Shown in pieces: positions 1-8,326 of a stretch of 64,000 bases of DNA. How positions within the stretch are numbered: position 1 is the first letter of the stretch; every line of letters starts with the position of its first letter. The notes under the pieces were generated by a model. The model was not told the origin of the DNA. It made no database searches and was given only the letters and a program-made list of their open reading frames with translations. The translations under genes and the position numbers were made by a program. Location: contig OZ245717.1 of NCBI GenBank assembly GCA_965226945.1, positions 744,001 to 808,000 on the forward strand. The letters run 5' to 3'. This DNA comes from SYLG01 sp965226945 (GTDB taxonomy: Bacteria; Planctomycetota; Planctomycetia; Gemmatales; Gemmataceae).

Positions 1-755
1 TCAGAATAACTTGCATCTCCCCAGACCTTCTCCCTTATACCTTCCCGAGCCTTCATGTAAGCGGGGTAAAGAGATAACCCTAAAAAAACCGCAACAGGCG
101 CCACAATCAACATTTGGCTGCGAGGTTTATGCAAACAAACCATAAAGCACGACAACCCCAAAATTGCGAAAACACCAAATCCCATAAACCCGATAAGTAG
201 CATGGTGCAAATCGGGAAAATCACCGAAAGACTCGAGATTCCTAAGGCGGCTAGGGGTCCCACACGTTTAAGAGTAATAAAATACCAAACCGCCATACCT
301 GCCGACGCAACGGCTAGACCGGAGCTTAGAATTGAAGTAATACTGGGTATAAACGATAGAATTCTACCTAATATAAAATATGCCGTGAACCCGAAAATGA
401 TCGCCAAGTACCCTACTTTAGCAGGGGGAATCTGGCTGACAACTTGAGCCTGCATGTTTTCTGTCAGGAATAAATGCTTGGAAACCTGGACCGCAATAAA
501 AGCCGCTAGAAGACCTAGGATGGAAAAAGCAGTTAGTTTAAATCCAATTTGGCCGGCATATCGATCTAGCAGTTTAACCGTTGAGTTCTCTCCCGCGAAA
601 AGTTCGGTAAAAAAATGTATGAGAGCCAAGTTGAGTAAATGGCATAACCCTAACCCGGCAACTGGAGCTTTACCAAACCAAGCACGCGCTATCAACACAG
701 CAAATAATGCCAACCACAAAAAAACGGTTTGATCACGATCAAAATAGAGTTCCAT
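1..755 (-). CDS. Multi-spanning membrane protein, 3' end beyond window (possible polysaccharide polymerase)
   Basis: Reading the minus strand from the ATG at 753-755, the frame stays open to the window edge (about 251 residues). It is strongly hydrophobic, with at least six predicted membrane stretches, for example around LWLALFAVLIA, FSILGLLAAFIAV, YLAIIFGFTAYFI, VIFPICTMLLIGFMGFGVF and MLIVAPVAVFLGLSL. The ATG lies 4 nt after the stop of the upstream CgeB-like gene, so it is probably translationally coupled to it. A polytopic protein among glycosyltransferases is often the O-antigen/capsule polymerase (Wzy) or ligase, and no other polymerase is seen in the locus, but I see no diagnostic motif, so that role is inferred from context only. 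Confidence 0.6.
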   Translation of the reverse strand, partial: MELYFDRDQTVFLWLALFAVLIARAWFGKAPVAGLGLCHLLNLALIHFFTELFAGENSTVKLLDRYAGQIGFKLTAFSILGLLAAFIAVQVSKHLFLTENMQAQVVSQIPPAKVGYLAIIFGFTAYFILGRILSFIPSITSILSSGLAVASAGMAVWYFITLKRVGPLAALGISSLSVIFPICTMLLIGFMGFGVFAILGLSCFMVCLHKPRSQMLIVAPVAVFLGLSLYPAYMKAREGIREKVWGDASYS

Positions 756-759
756 TAAC

Positions 760-1776
760 TCAGGCCGCCAAATGCTTGAGGGTTTCTTGTACTATCATTT
801 TAATCCTTGCAGAATAAGTGTTTTTGCCGTCAATCACAATCTTCTTAAAGACCGCTTCTCTCATCCTGCTTCTAATCTGCGGACATGCAATTAGGAATTT
901 GGCTTTTTCGAGCATTTCCCTCGCCGTGGAAAAATATTCGACAACGCCCTCACCTTCGCCATAGATTTCTCTGTGTTCCGGCGTGTCTTCGACTAGCAAG
1001 CATCCCTTGCAAGCGGCGGCCTCGTAAGATCTCATTACGTGTCCATCTCTGTTAGCTCGGCGAACCAAAATGAGCGAAAGCCGCGCCTCAGCGAATCCTC
1101 TGCGCACCTCCCCAGGCTGGGCATAGCCACAGTAATTGGCACGAGTTTCAACATATCGCTCCCAATAATCACCGTATAATCGAACCTGCAGGCCAGCAGC
1201 AATCAGTGAATGGATTAAAGGAAGTCTATCACCGTCAGCCCCGCCGGCAAAAAATAAATCATAGTTTTCTTTTGTGTCATTTTTAGAAGTAATTGGATGA
1301 AAGAGTTCCTCGTCGTAGCCAAAAGGCATATATACCACTCTCGCACATCCTAAGGATTCTAAATCCCTAATATTTGCTCGTCGAGGGGTGAAGATAATAT
1401 GGTATTCTTTTAAAGCTCTGAGCGACCAATTTGAACGATGACTGGGATTCCAAGGATCGTCCGTTAAGAAATTAACGCACCGAATACCATTAAGTTTTAG
1501 ACGCTTTATTGTAGCGCCTTCAATCGGGCAAAGCCCACTCGTAACTAAAAGTGCATCCTTTTCAAATGGATAAGTTTCTAGCATACGATTTACCTTGGCC
1601 ATCCAAGGATACCTTCGATCAAGAAGCCTCCAGCAAAAACTATTAAAAACCTTATATTTTGAGCTGGCTTCGCTCATGTTGAAAAACTCAGCTGGGATTC
1701 CTTCCTTTTTACAGGCGCGAAAAAAAGACCCGCTTACATTGGTACCACCTAAATTGCCAGCAATTACCAGATTCAT
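760..1776 (-). CDS. CgeB-like glycosyltransferase family 1 protein
   Basis: 338 residues. The N-terminal half resembles the DUF3880/CgeB (spore protein YkvP-like) fold, with a Rossmann-type start (MNLVIAGNLGG) and the segment FLTDDPWNPSHRSNW that is typical of the family. The C-terminal half is a GT1-type donor domain with YMPFGYDEELFHP, then GHVMRSYEAAACKGCLLVED and the acidic DTPEHREIYGEGEGV region, which matches the sugar-nucleotide binding end of the family. The protein should be cytoplasmic or membrane-associated and transfer a sugar onto the growing glycan; donor and acceptor cannot be read from the sequence. The start has a good ribosome site (GAGG just upstream) and the gene sits 2 nt after its upstream neighbour, so it belongs to the same minus-strand operon. 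Confidence 0.75.
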   Translation of the reverse strand: MNLVIAGNLGGTNVSGSFFRACKKEGIPAEFFNMSEASSKYKVFNSFCWRLLDRRYPWMAKVNRMLETYPFEKDALLVTSGLCPIEGATIKRLKLNGIRCVNFLTDDPWNPSHRSNWSLRALKEYHIIFTPRRANIRDLESLGCARVVYMPFGYDEELFHPITSKNDTKENYDLFFAGGADGDRLPLIHSLIAAGLQVRLYGDYWERYVETRANYCGYAQPGEVRRGFAEARLSLILVRRANRDGHVMRSYEAAACKGCLLVEDTPEHREIYGEGEGVVEYFSTAREMLEKAKFLIACPQIRSRMREAVFKKIVIDGKNTYSARIKMIVQETLKHLAA

Positions 1777-1778
1777 AT

Positions 1779-2885
1779 TTACCTCTTCTTTGATTTAGCC
1801 ATTCTATGCAAACTTGCTTCGAGGTAATTAAACAGGAAAATAGGGCAAATAAGTCCTCCAAAAGTTACTAATAAATAAAGTGCCCAAATATATGCCCGAG
1901 TAAACAAGCCTACATGTAACTTTCGTAATTGATATTCCGGGTTCATGCCGATGCAAATTTCTAGACTGTACTTCCAAGATTGAACTTTGCGATAATTAAT
2001 AATCCAATAACCGTAAGTGAAGCCAAGAATTTGACGGAAAACTGAACGTACGCAAGCTTGTCTATCTTGGATGGGTAATTGATTTTCTATCGAGCGCACG
2101 ACTAGCCATCCCATTCGCCCAAGCGGAAGGTAGCGAGCCTGCGGCCATCCTGGCGCGGATCCAGGCCGGACGGCATAGCTATCGACCTTTTTGCCTGGAA
2201 TCTGGATATCCTTGCCGATAGCAAGGAGGTCCAATCCTGCCAGATTCATGCCACTAGCAACCATTCGAGAGCCAAGATACATTTGATACATTTCTGTGCC
2301 GTCGAATTCTTCGGTCGATAAAGTCTGGCATTCAAAACGCGGCAGCAATACACCGCTAACAAACGAATAATCTCGAAACGTCGCTAATGCGACGGGAACT
2401 CCCGAACCGACAATACCATCTTTTAAAATACGCCGGATAACTTTTCCGGATGGGATCTCGAAAAAATTTACCAATAAAACTCCATAGTAATTACTATTTG
2501 TTATAAAATCATGAATGTCCTGAAGAACATTTGCATTTAATAGCTCATCGTCGTTTCCTAAAAGGAAGCAAAATTTCCCTGCTGCCATCGAAATAGCGGC
2601 TCTAAGGTTGCCATCGTAGCGAAGGTTTTTTTCTTGCCTCTTAAAACAATAGGCTAATTTATTTTCTTCCAAATAAGATACAATTTCCACATGTTTATTT
2701 TCCGGACTACAATCGTCGGAGATGCAGACTTCAAAACCTTGATAGGTCTGTGCTTTTAAAGATTTGAGTGAGACCATTAAAAAATCAAACCTGTTGTATT
2801 CCGGAATACATATGGAGAAAAAAGGCGGCTCATTTCTTCTATTTTCTTTTTGCAGAATGCCATCGCCTGGCGAATGATTTGTCAT
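1779..2885 (-). CDS. GT2 family glycosyltransferase with C-terminal membrane segment
   Basis: 368 residues. GT-A fold: FSICIPEYNRFDFLMVSLKSL at the start, CISDDCSPE (first acidic motif) and LLGNDDEL (the DxD-equivalent metal site) near residue 110. The C-terminal 45 residues contain a hydrophobic stretch (YIWALYLLVTFGGLICPIFLF) followed by a basic tail, so the enzyme is probably anchored to the inner membrane facing the cytoplasm. It would add one sugar from a nucleotide donor to the lipid-linked glycan; specificity is unknown. It ends 2 nt before the CgeB-like gene and lies about 95 nt after the FkbM gene. A/T content is high, as in the surrounding genes. Confidence 0.8.
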   Translation of the reverse strand: MTNHSPGDGILQKENRRNEPPFFSICIPEYNRFDFLMVSLKSLKAQTYQGFEVCISDDCSPENKHVEIVSYLEENKLAYCFKRQEKNLRYDGNLRAAISMAAGKFCFLLGNDDELLNANVLQDIHDFITNSNYYGVLLVNFFEIPSGKVIRRILKDGIVGSGVPVALATFRDYSFVSGVLLPRFECQTLSTEEFDGTEMYQMYLGSRMVASGMNLAGLDLLAIGKDIQIPGKKVDSYAVRPGSAPGWPQARYLPLGRMGWLVVRSIENQLPIQDRQACVRSVFRQILGFTYGYWIINYRKVQSWKYSLEICIGMNPEYQLRKLHVGLFTRAYIWALYLLVTFGGLICPIFLFNYLEASLHRMAKSKKR

Positions 2886-2979
2886 TTACGGTTACTCAAT
2901 GTATAGCGCATTATTCTTGGGTGCAACTACTAGCTTAAAAACAACAACCTACACAGGCTACAAACAGCGAACAAAAATG

Positions 2980-3828
2980 CTAAATCATGGGCGCGTCATT
3001 TTTTATTTGACTATCATGTAACGCGAAAATATAGCCTTGAATTCCATCTGGATCAGGGTAGCAACGATCCATGTATTTAACTCTTGGTAGGCCCGGGTGA
3101 TCAACCCGAAAAGCGTGGTACCCAAAGCTCTGAAGGAGAGCCCCCACTCTAAGATCCTGTTCAGGGGTGTGCAGTTCAATCATTAGTTTTGTTCGGTTTG
3201 CAGTGATCGTTTTTCTCCCTCCTTCTAGCGCGGCGCTTTCGGCGCCCTCAATGTCGATTTTAATTAAATCAGGTGGTGGATGCCCCTCAGCCACGAAGTC
3301 ATCGATAGTGGTAGTTTCAACTTCTATTCGAGATAATGATTCGCCCGGTGCGCCGCGACCTGCGGTTGAAAGATGACCAGCGCCTTCGTGATGACCAATT
3401 ATAAACTCAGTTTTTCCGCAGTAATTTGAGATTGCTTTATTCACGATTGTTATTTGGTTGAACTTATTTAGGTCTCTATTTTTTTTTGCATTTTCCATAA
3501 TAGAAGGTACAGGCTCGAAGGCAAAAACGCTCCCCTGCATACCAGTTTTTCTTGCCATTAACAATGAATAAAGACCATAATTCGCACCGAGGTCATATAC
3601 AGTCTGCCCTTTTTTAATAACTTTGTCCAGCAATTCAAAAACTGCCTGTTCCCATCCTCCATAAATATGAGCTAATCCAAACTCTGGGTATACATAATAT
3701 TTAAGACCCCTAGACGGGCCGCGCAAAATTGTCGCAATATTTCCAGGACGATATATAGTACGCTCCAGAATCGGCTTTAGCGCCTTTCCTAAGTACCGGA
3801 AAATGCTAATGTTCAAGTTCTTGCTCAT
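2980..3828 (-). CDS. FkbM family methyltransferase
   Basis: 282 residues, usual length for the family. SAM-binding motif I is VYDLGANYGLYSLLMA (about residue 95), motif II is FAFEPVPS and the FkbM signature LIKIDIEGAE is at about residue 190, followed by the conserved E/H segment LMIELHTPEQ. Such enzymes O-methylate sugars or other small groups on polysaccharides and natural products; here a sugar hydroxyl of the surface glycan is the likely target, inferred from the locus. The start ATG at 3826-3828 has a purine-rich GGGGTAAG upstream. A 149-nt gap separates it from the glycosyltransferase upstream. Confidence 0.85.
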   Translation of the reverse strand: MSKNLNISIFRYLGKALKPILERTIYRPGNIATILRGPSRGLKYYVYPEFGLAHIYGGWEQAVFELLDKVIKKGQTVYDLGANYGLYSLLMARKTGMQGSVFAFEPVPSIMENAKKNRDLNKFNQITIVNKAISNYCGKTEFIIGHHEGAGHLSTAGRGAPGESLSRIEVETTTIDDFVAEGHPPPDLIKIDIEGAESAALEGGRKTITANRTKLMIELHTPEQDLRVGALLQSFGYHAFRVDHPGLPRVKYMDRCYPDPDGIQGYIFALHDSQIKNDAPMI

Positions 3829-3977
3829 TGCTTACCCCGTACATATCAAAGATGGCGAAAACTGTTTGATCGAAAAACGGAAGGCGCCAGAAAACCAGCA
3901 AACTATGGATCTGCCAATAGCGGCTTTCGCTATTTTGGGCGTTTTGCTAAGATTCGCAATCCAACTAGAAATTACCT

Positions 3978-5120
3978 TCAACTTTGCAGTAGTTCGATAA
4001 TTGGTTTAAATTGGCATTCGTAATTCCATTCTGTCGCAATTTTCTCCTTGTTCCGAATTTGCTGCATGGCAACCTCTTTAGGATTGTCCAAGAGCGAACG
4101 CACTGCATTTGCAATGCTATTTGGATCAGTCGGATTGCAAGCTTTAGCAAAACCACCATCAACGAAAAACTTCTTCCACTCCGGGAGATCGGAGACCAAG
4201 AGATTTAATCCACAAGCCATGTAGTCGAATGGCTTGTTGGAAGCTCCTGTCATCGCTTGCATATTGATGTCGCCGCTTTGAACAGGCATAAAGGCCAGCC
4301 CAAGATCGGCCTTCGAGCAAACTGGTAGGAGATCCTGTCGAGAAAATGCACCTAGATAACGCACGCGCTCTCCTACTCCTTTCTTTTGTGCCACTTCTAG
4401 AAAATCTTCAATGAATGTAGGCGCACCGCGCGTTGTGTACCCTGCAAAATGGAGTTCGACACGTTTCGGCAACATTGCTAATGCCTCCAAAACGCTCGTT
4501 GGTAAGCGCTGCAAGTTCAGTGATCCATGATAGAAAAGAACATATTTGTCTTTAGGGATCTTGGGACAGTTTACTACTTCTCTTTTCTCCGGACAATTCC
4601 AAACGACGACGGTCTTTCCTTTCGGTTTTACTAGTTCTTCAAATTGGGATGCCCGTTCTGCGTTGGGCAATATGTTTGCCAAAGCCCTATCGGACACTGA
4701 CTTTCGGAACTTCATCAGGCTCCGCGTAAATTTGGTAAGGCCTTGATGGGGAGGCGAATCATGCTCATGGTAGATGAGTTTACGGCCGGGTAAAAAACTC
4801 GCGAGCCAGGCTGCCGGACATGAAAGCGCTTCCGACGCATAAATCCAGCAAGAGCCTCGCCAAAAAGTGACCCAAACAGCCCACCATGTCCAAAAGAAGA
4901 AGTGAATTTTTTGCCGCCAGCCAGGCCGAGGAAACCTCAGCCGCATGACTCGAATATTCTGATGCGCAGGAAATTCAAAACGATCCGCTTCTCCCGAGGC
5001 ACCGCAGCCCACAAACGTAACAGACCAGCCAAGGTCCGCCAAAATCCTCGAACTATGCTCTAGCGGAGGATAACCGGCGGGATTGGTATATTGGATGTAT
5101 ACAATTGATTGTTTTTTCAA
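3978..5120 (-). CDS. GT4-like glycosyltransferase
   Basis: 380 residues. The beginning (SIVYIQYTNPAGYPPLEHSS) is the typical N-terminal acceptor domain of GT-B enzymes; the C-terminal donor domain shows YVLFYHGSLNLQR, LHFAGYTTRG, VRYLGAFSRQDLLPV and NKPFDYMACGLNLLVSD, which correspond to the GT4 E-x7-E region in a variant form. It probably transfers a hexose or deoxysugar to the membrane-bound acceptor on the cytoplasmic side. The only reasonable start is a TTG at 5118-5120, 6 nt after the stop of the upstream glycosyltransferase. Sugar specificity cannot be given. Confidence 0.75.
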   Translation of the reverse strand: MKKQSIVYIQYTNPAGYPPLEHSSRILADLGWSVTFVGCGASGEADRFEFPAHQNIRVMRLRFPRPGWRQKIHFFFWTWWAVWVTFWRGSCWIYASEALSCPAAWLASFLPGRKLIYHEHDSPPHQGLTKFTRSLMKFRKSVSDRALANILPNAERASQFEELVKPKGKTVVVWNCPEKREVVNCPKIPKDKYVLFYHGSLNLQRLPTSVLEALAMLPKRVELHFAGYTTRGAPTFIEDFLEVAQKKGVGERVRYLGAFSRQDLLPVCSKADLGLAFMPVQSGDINMQAMTGASNKPFDYMACGLNLLVSDLPEWKKFFVDGGFAKACNPTDPNSIANAVRSLLDNPKEVAMQQIRNKEKIATEWNYECQFKPIIELLQS

Positions 5121-5126
5121 GACAGA

Positions 5127-6503
5127 CTACCAACGAGCTTTTTTAGAAAGCATACTCTGATAAACCTCTATCATTTCCGCGGCAACCATGTCCATTCTCT
5201 TAGGTGGTTTGATACCCTTGCGCAGGAGATCAAGTTGCTTGGCGTTACTACTTAGCTGCTGAATCGCAGATGCCCATTCAGCTATATTTGTCGGTTGCAA
5301 CAACAGTCCGTTGACGCCAATTTGCACAAGTTCCGCAATTCCGCCTAATCTTGATCCCAAGACCGGAATTCCGGCGGCAAACGCCTCTAGTATTACCATC
5401 GGCCCAGTTTCCAACCATTGCGATGGCACTACGAGTAAGTCCCATTCTCGCAGGGTAGCGATGACACGAGACGCAGGAACTGGTGGAAAAAACTCAATCC
5501 GTGCATCATTTGCCGCTTCTGCTCGCAATTGCATCTCATAGCGTCTTCCGGACTCCCCCTGCGAGATGCCATAAATGGCCAGGCGTACATTGGCCTCTGG
5601 AATTTTCTTCAAAGCACGAATCAGGATGTGCGCCCCTTTTGTGGGATCAAGGCGTCCAAGGAACACCAAACGTAGCGGCAATCGTTCGGGCCGGACATCG
5701 GCGCTGAAGCACTCCCCTTCCATTTCGGCATCAATTGCATGTTCAGTGGTTGGATCTTGACACAACCCTTGGCGCGACAAAGTGATTTTCTCATCGGGAA
5801 TTCCATTGCGCAGAAGGAGTGCCCTTACCCAATCACATACAGCCACAATATGATCCACGGAATGAAAAAATTCCAACGATGTTTCAATTCTCCGCGCTAC
5901 CAATTGAGGCGTCCGAAGGGCCGTCCATAGGCCGCCTTGTCTTCTCGATTTCTCCAAAGCAGGCCCGATGAACTTCGAAGCCCGGTCAATGCCGACCGCC
6001 AATGTCCTCGGAACTCCTCTACCGTGGAGAACGCAGGGAGCGCAAATCGCACGGTCCATGATTCCATCGCAGACCGTCTTTCCCCATTTTAACAACGTGC
6101 CTCGCTGACAGCTTGCCGTCGGAGTATGGAAGGTGTAGATCAAAGGCACTTTTCGCTGGCGGATCGACCGAACCAGACGAATCGAGATCGCCGGACTCAT
6201 CGCATGAAAGTGAACCAATTCGGGTCGGATTCGGTCAAGAACGACCTCAAAGCTTTTACCCGCCTCTGGATCACCATCTCCGTAGAGATCTTCTAGAGAC
6301 AGCCGTCCATTAGTAGTCGCAAAGCGGTGAACTCTCAATCCGAAATGGTCATATTCCTCGTTTTTCTGTCCCGGCGCGGCAATCATCGCGTCCAATCCCC
6401 GGTCGTTCATTCTTTTGGCAAGAGCGTCCACATAAACCTCGGTGCCGCCGCAAGGGTCCGGATAGAATGTGAAGGGCAGATGGAGAATTTTGGTGTCTAT
6501 CAT
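5127..6503 (-). CDS. GT4 family glycosyltransferase with cysteine cluster
   Basis: 458 residues, GT-B fold. The N-terminus has LHLPFTFYPDPCGGTEVYVDA and the glycine-rich acceptor loop. The C-terminus has LVFLGRLDPTKGAHILIRAL, then the E-x7-E donor site in GPMVILEAFAAGIPVLGSR. A four-cysteine cluster (CQRG, VCDG, CAPC between about residues 130 and 160) is seen in a subgroup of bacterial GT4 enzymes and could hold a metal. Its ATG overlaps the TAA of the preceding methyltransferase gene (TAATG), a sign of coupled translation. The role is elongation of the surface glycan; the donor sugar is unknown. Confidence 0.85.
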   Translation of the reverse strand: MIDTKILHLPFTFYPDPCGGTEVYVDALAKRMNDRGLDAMIAAPGQKNEEYDHFGLRVHRFATTNGRLSLEDLYGDGDPEAGKSFEVVLDRIRPELVHFHAMSPAISIRLVRSIRQRKVPLIYTFHTPTASCQRGTLLKWGKTVCDGIMDRAICAPCVLHGRGVPRTLAVGIDRASKFIGPALEKSRRQGGLWTALRTPQLVARRIETSLEFFHSVDHIVAVCDWVRALLLRNGIPDEKITLSRQGLCQDPTTEHAIDAEMEGECFSADVRPERLPLRLVFLGRLDPTKGAHILIRALKKIPEANVRLAIYGISQGESGRRYEMQLRAEAANDARIEFFPPVPASRVIATLREWDLLVVPSQWLETGPMVILEAFAAGIPVLGSRLGGIAELVQIGVNGLLLQPTNIAEWASAIQQLSSNAKQLDLLRKGIKPPKRMDMVAAEMIEVYQSMLSKKARW

Positions 6504-7192
6504 TATTTTAAGGCGTTTAGAAACAAACTCTCATGCAACCGCCAATCATCTGTACCATCGATGTGCCCTGACGCGGCTCCCATACCGCTCGATTTTTCAG
6601 ATCTTTCAAATCCCGCTCTTTTTATTACCTCTGCCAATTCCTCGTAGTCCCAGGCGTACAGATGCTCCCCGCCCATTCTAAACATTTGGTTGACGACCTG
6701 ATTAGGAATTGTCAATGGCAATGTTGCATTGCCCAGGTGAACTAGTTTACTAAAAAATTCCTTGTTATTCCTTGCATAGGAAACCATGTATTTTTCTGAA
6801 TCCGGTACAATGATACGAAGGCAACCGCCTTTTTCCAGGATTCTGTAACACTCTCTTAAAAAATCCGGAACCCTATCTCTAGCTAAATGTTCCAAAACAT
6901 GTTCGCAATGTATAAAGGCCGCGCAACCGTCGCTAAGCTCTATTGGGTTTCTTAAATCACTGAAAAATGCACCTTTTTGCGGAAACAAATCAACATTGAT
7001 CCAATCTGCAATGCTTCTAGGACCGCATCCCAGATGAATCTTTAGCCCTGTACGATTTCGTAGAACCCGCAATCCACGGCCGAAAAATATCTGCTTATAC
7101 AAATTCGTAAAAAGTCTTCTAATCGCTTTACAAGCGTCTTTTAAGTCCTGCCAGTTAGATGAATAAAACAGTCCTTTTAACATTCGAATCAT
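6503..7192 (-). CDS. Class I SAM-dependent methyltransferase (COG4627-like)
   Basis: 229 residues. The SAM-binding loop is KIHLGCGPRSIADWINVDL, followed by HCEHVLEHL and RILEKGGCLRIIVPD, the order found in the predicted SAM-dependent methyltransferases often present in polysaccharide loci. The last third (YAWDYEELAEVIKRAGF) is also typical. The substrate is not apparent; a sugar or lipid-linked intermediate is likely from context. Its stop overlaps the start of the next glycosyltransferase by one base, and it starts 134 nt after the upstream GT2 gene. Confidence 0.8.
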   Translation of the reverse strand: MIRMLKGLFYSSNWQDLKDACKAIRRLFTNLYKQIFFGRGLRVLRNRTGLKIHLGCGPRSIADWINVDLFPQKGAFFSDLRNPIELSDGCAAFIHCEHVLEHLARDRVPDFLRECYRILEKGGCLRIIVPDSEKYMVSYARNNKEFFSKLVHLGNATLPLTIPNQVVNQMFRMGGEHLYAWDYEELAEVIKRAGFERSEKSSGMGAASGHIDGTDDWRLHESLFLNALK

Positions 7193-7326
7193 TTTACTTG
7201 CCTCTAACTGAAACCACTTAAGTCGATCTTCTCACTCCATAAAACAATCTGCCTTCCGCATTTTCAATGGAAAGCGTCGCTAAGTTTCACAAGACAAATT
7301 ACGAACACTAGACTGATAAGATGCTC

Positions 7327-8325
7327 CTAAGCATCTTTCTTTAACATTCTAATAATCCTATGTCTGAAGGAGTTAAGAAATAAGTAATAAAAAGGGTCAA
7401 AGTACTTAAACCTAAACGGGAGAAATCGCCATGGCACTTTCTTGCCAGCCAATTTAATAAGATTTCTACAACCAAATATTGTTGAAAAAGAAAAACCGCA
7501 CCGGCAAATGGAAAAACAGTTATTCTCAATGTTTGACAAGAGCTTCACAATATATTTTTCTCCGATACTTTGAACGTTCTTAATTGAGAATAAAAGATTA
7601 TCCAAAGAGGCCAAACAAAATTCAGTAGTTTTGCCACTGGATAATCCAGAAGATTTTTTTATATAACTAAAGTTTTTGCCTTTAAATTCAGCCTTTAGAA
7701 ACTTGCCGCCGGCAACAGCGAGATTTAGCATTAATAAGACATCTTCAATAAGTCGGCGCTTTTCATCAAACCCACCAACCCTCTTTAGCCACGATTTCCG
7801 AAAAATCTGCGAACCGGTGGCAATAAAATTTTCATCTAAAACCAAATCTAAAACGGTCGCGGCGATATCTTCGTCACTAGCACTGTCACGGTTAAAATGA
7901 ACGCCAGGTGTGCGATGAAAACTTTCCGTATTTGATACGAGCTCCCAGTCACTATATACGAGACAAATGCTATGATCCGCGGAGTTTATTACAGAGATTT
8001 GATTGAGAAATTTTTCCAAACCACAAATATCATCAGAATCAAAAAAACAAATTAAAGGCGCACTTGAACACAGCGTTCCTAGATTTCTAGAATAACTCGG
8101 ACCTTTTCTTGACGAGTTTTTAAGGATTTTAACATTCAACTTTCCTGTCCGCACTAATTCTGCTAAGTACGCCGAGGAATCTTCGTCGGAGAAATCGTCA
8201 ATGATGATGATCTCGAAAAGCACCTGCGCAAATTCAAGGCTTTTAACAACAGAATCCAGAGTTTTCTGGATGGTCTGATGCGAATTGCAATAGGGCATAA
8301 TCACTGAAATCTCTGGAACGTACAA
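7327..8325 (-). CDS. GT2 family glycosyltransferase
   Basis: 332 residues, GT-A fold. ISVIMPYCNSHQTIQKTLDS begins the nucleotide-binding half, IIIDDFSDE and CFFDSDDICG (DxD) hold the metal and donor, and GGFDEKRRLIEDVLLML is the usual ED-type motif of the acceptor site. I take the TTG at 8323-8325 as the start because it keeps the whole first beta strand and has GGGGATGG a few bases upstream; the next ATG would remove nine residues. The upstream gene ends 2 nt before it. Very AT-rich, including many Lys/Asn/Ser codons, unlike the chromosomal genes beyond 25 kb. Confidence 0.8.
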   Translation of the reverse strand: MYVPEISVIMPYCNSHQTIQKTLDSVVKSLEFAQVLFEIIIIDDFSDEDSSAYLAELVRTGKLNVKILKNSSRKGPSYSRNLGTLCSSAPLICFFDSDDICGLEKFLNQISVINSADHSICLVYSDWELVSNTESFHRTPGVHFNRDSASDEDIAATVLDLVLDENFIATGSQIFRKSWLKRVGGFDEKRRLIEDVLLMLNLAVAGGKFLKAEFKGKNFSYIKKSSGLSSGKTTEFCLASLDNLLFSIKNVQSIGEKYIVKLLSNIENNCFSICRCGFSFSTIFGCRNLIKLAGKKVPWRFLPFRFKYFDPFYYLFLNSFRHRIIRMLKKDA

Positions 8326-8326
8326 A

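Noticed and set aside
202..732. Two plus-strand frames (81 and 92 codons)
   Set aside because: They lie opposite a continuous hydrophobic minus-strand frame that runs from 755 to the window edge; the plus-strand translations have no family features.
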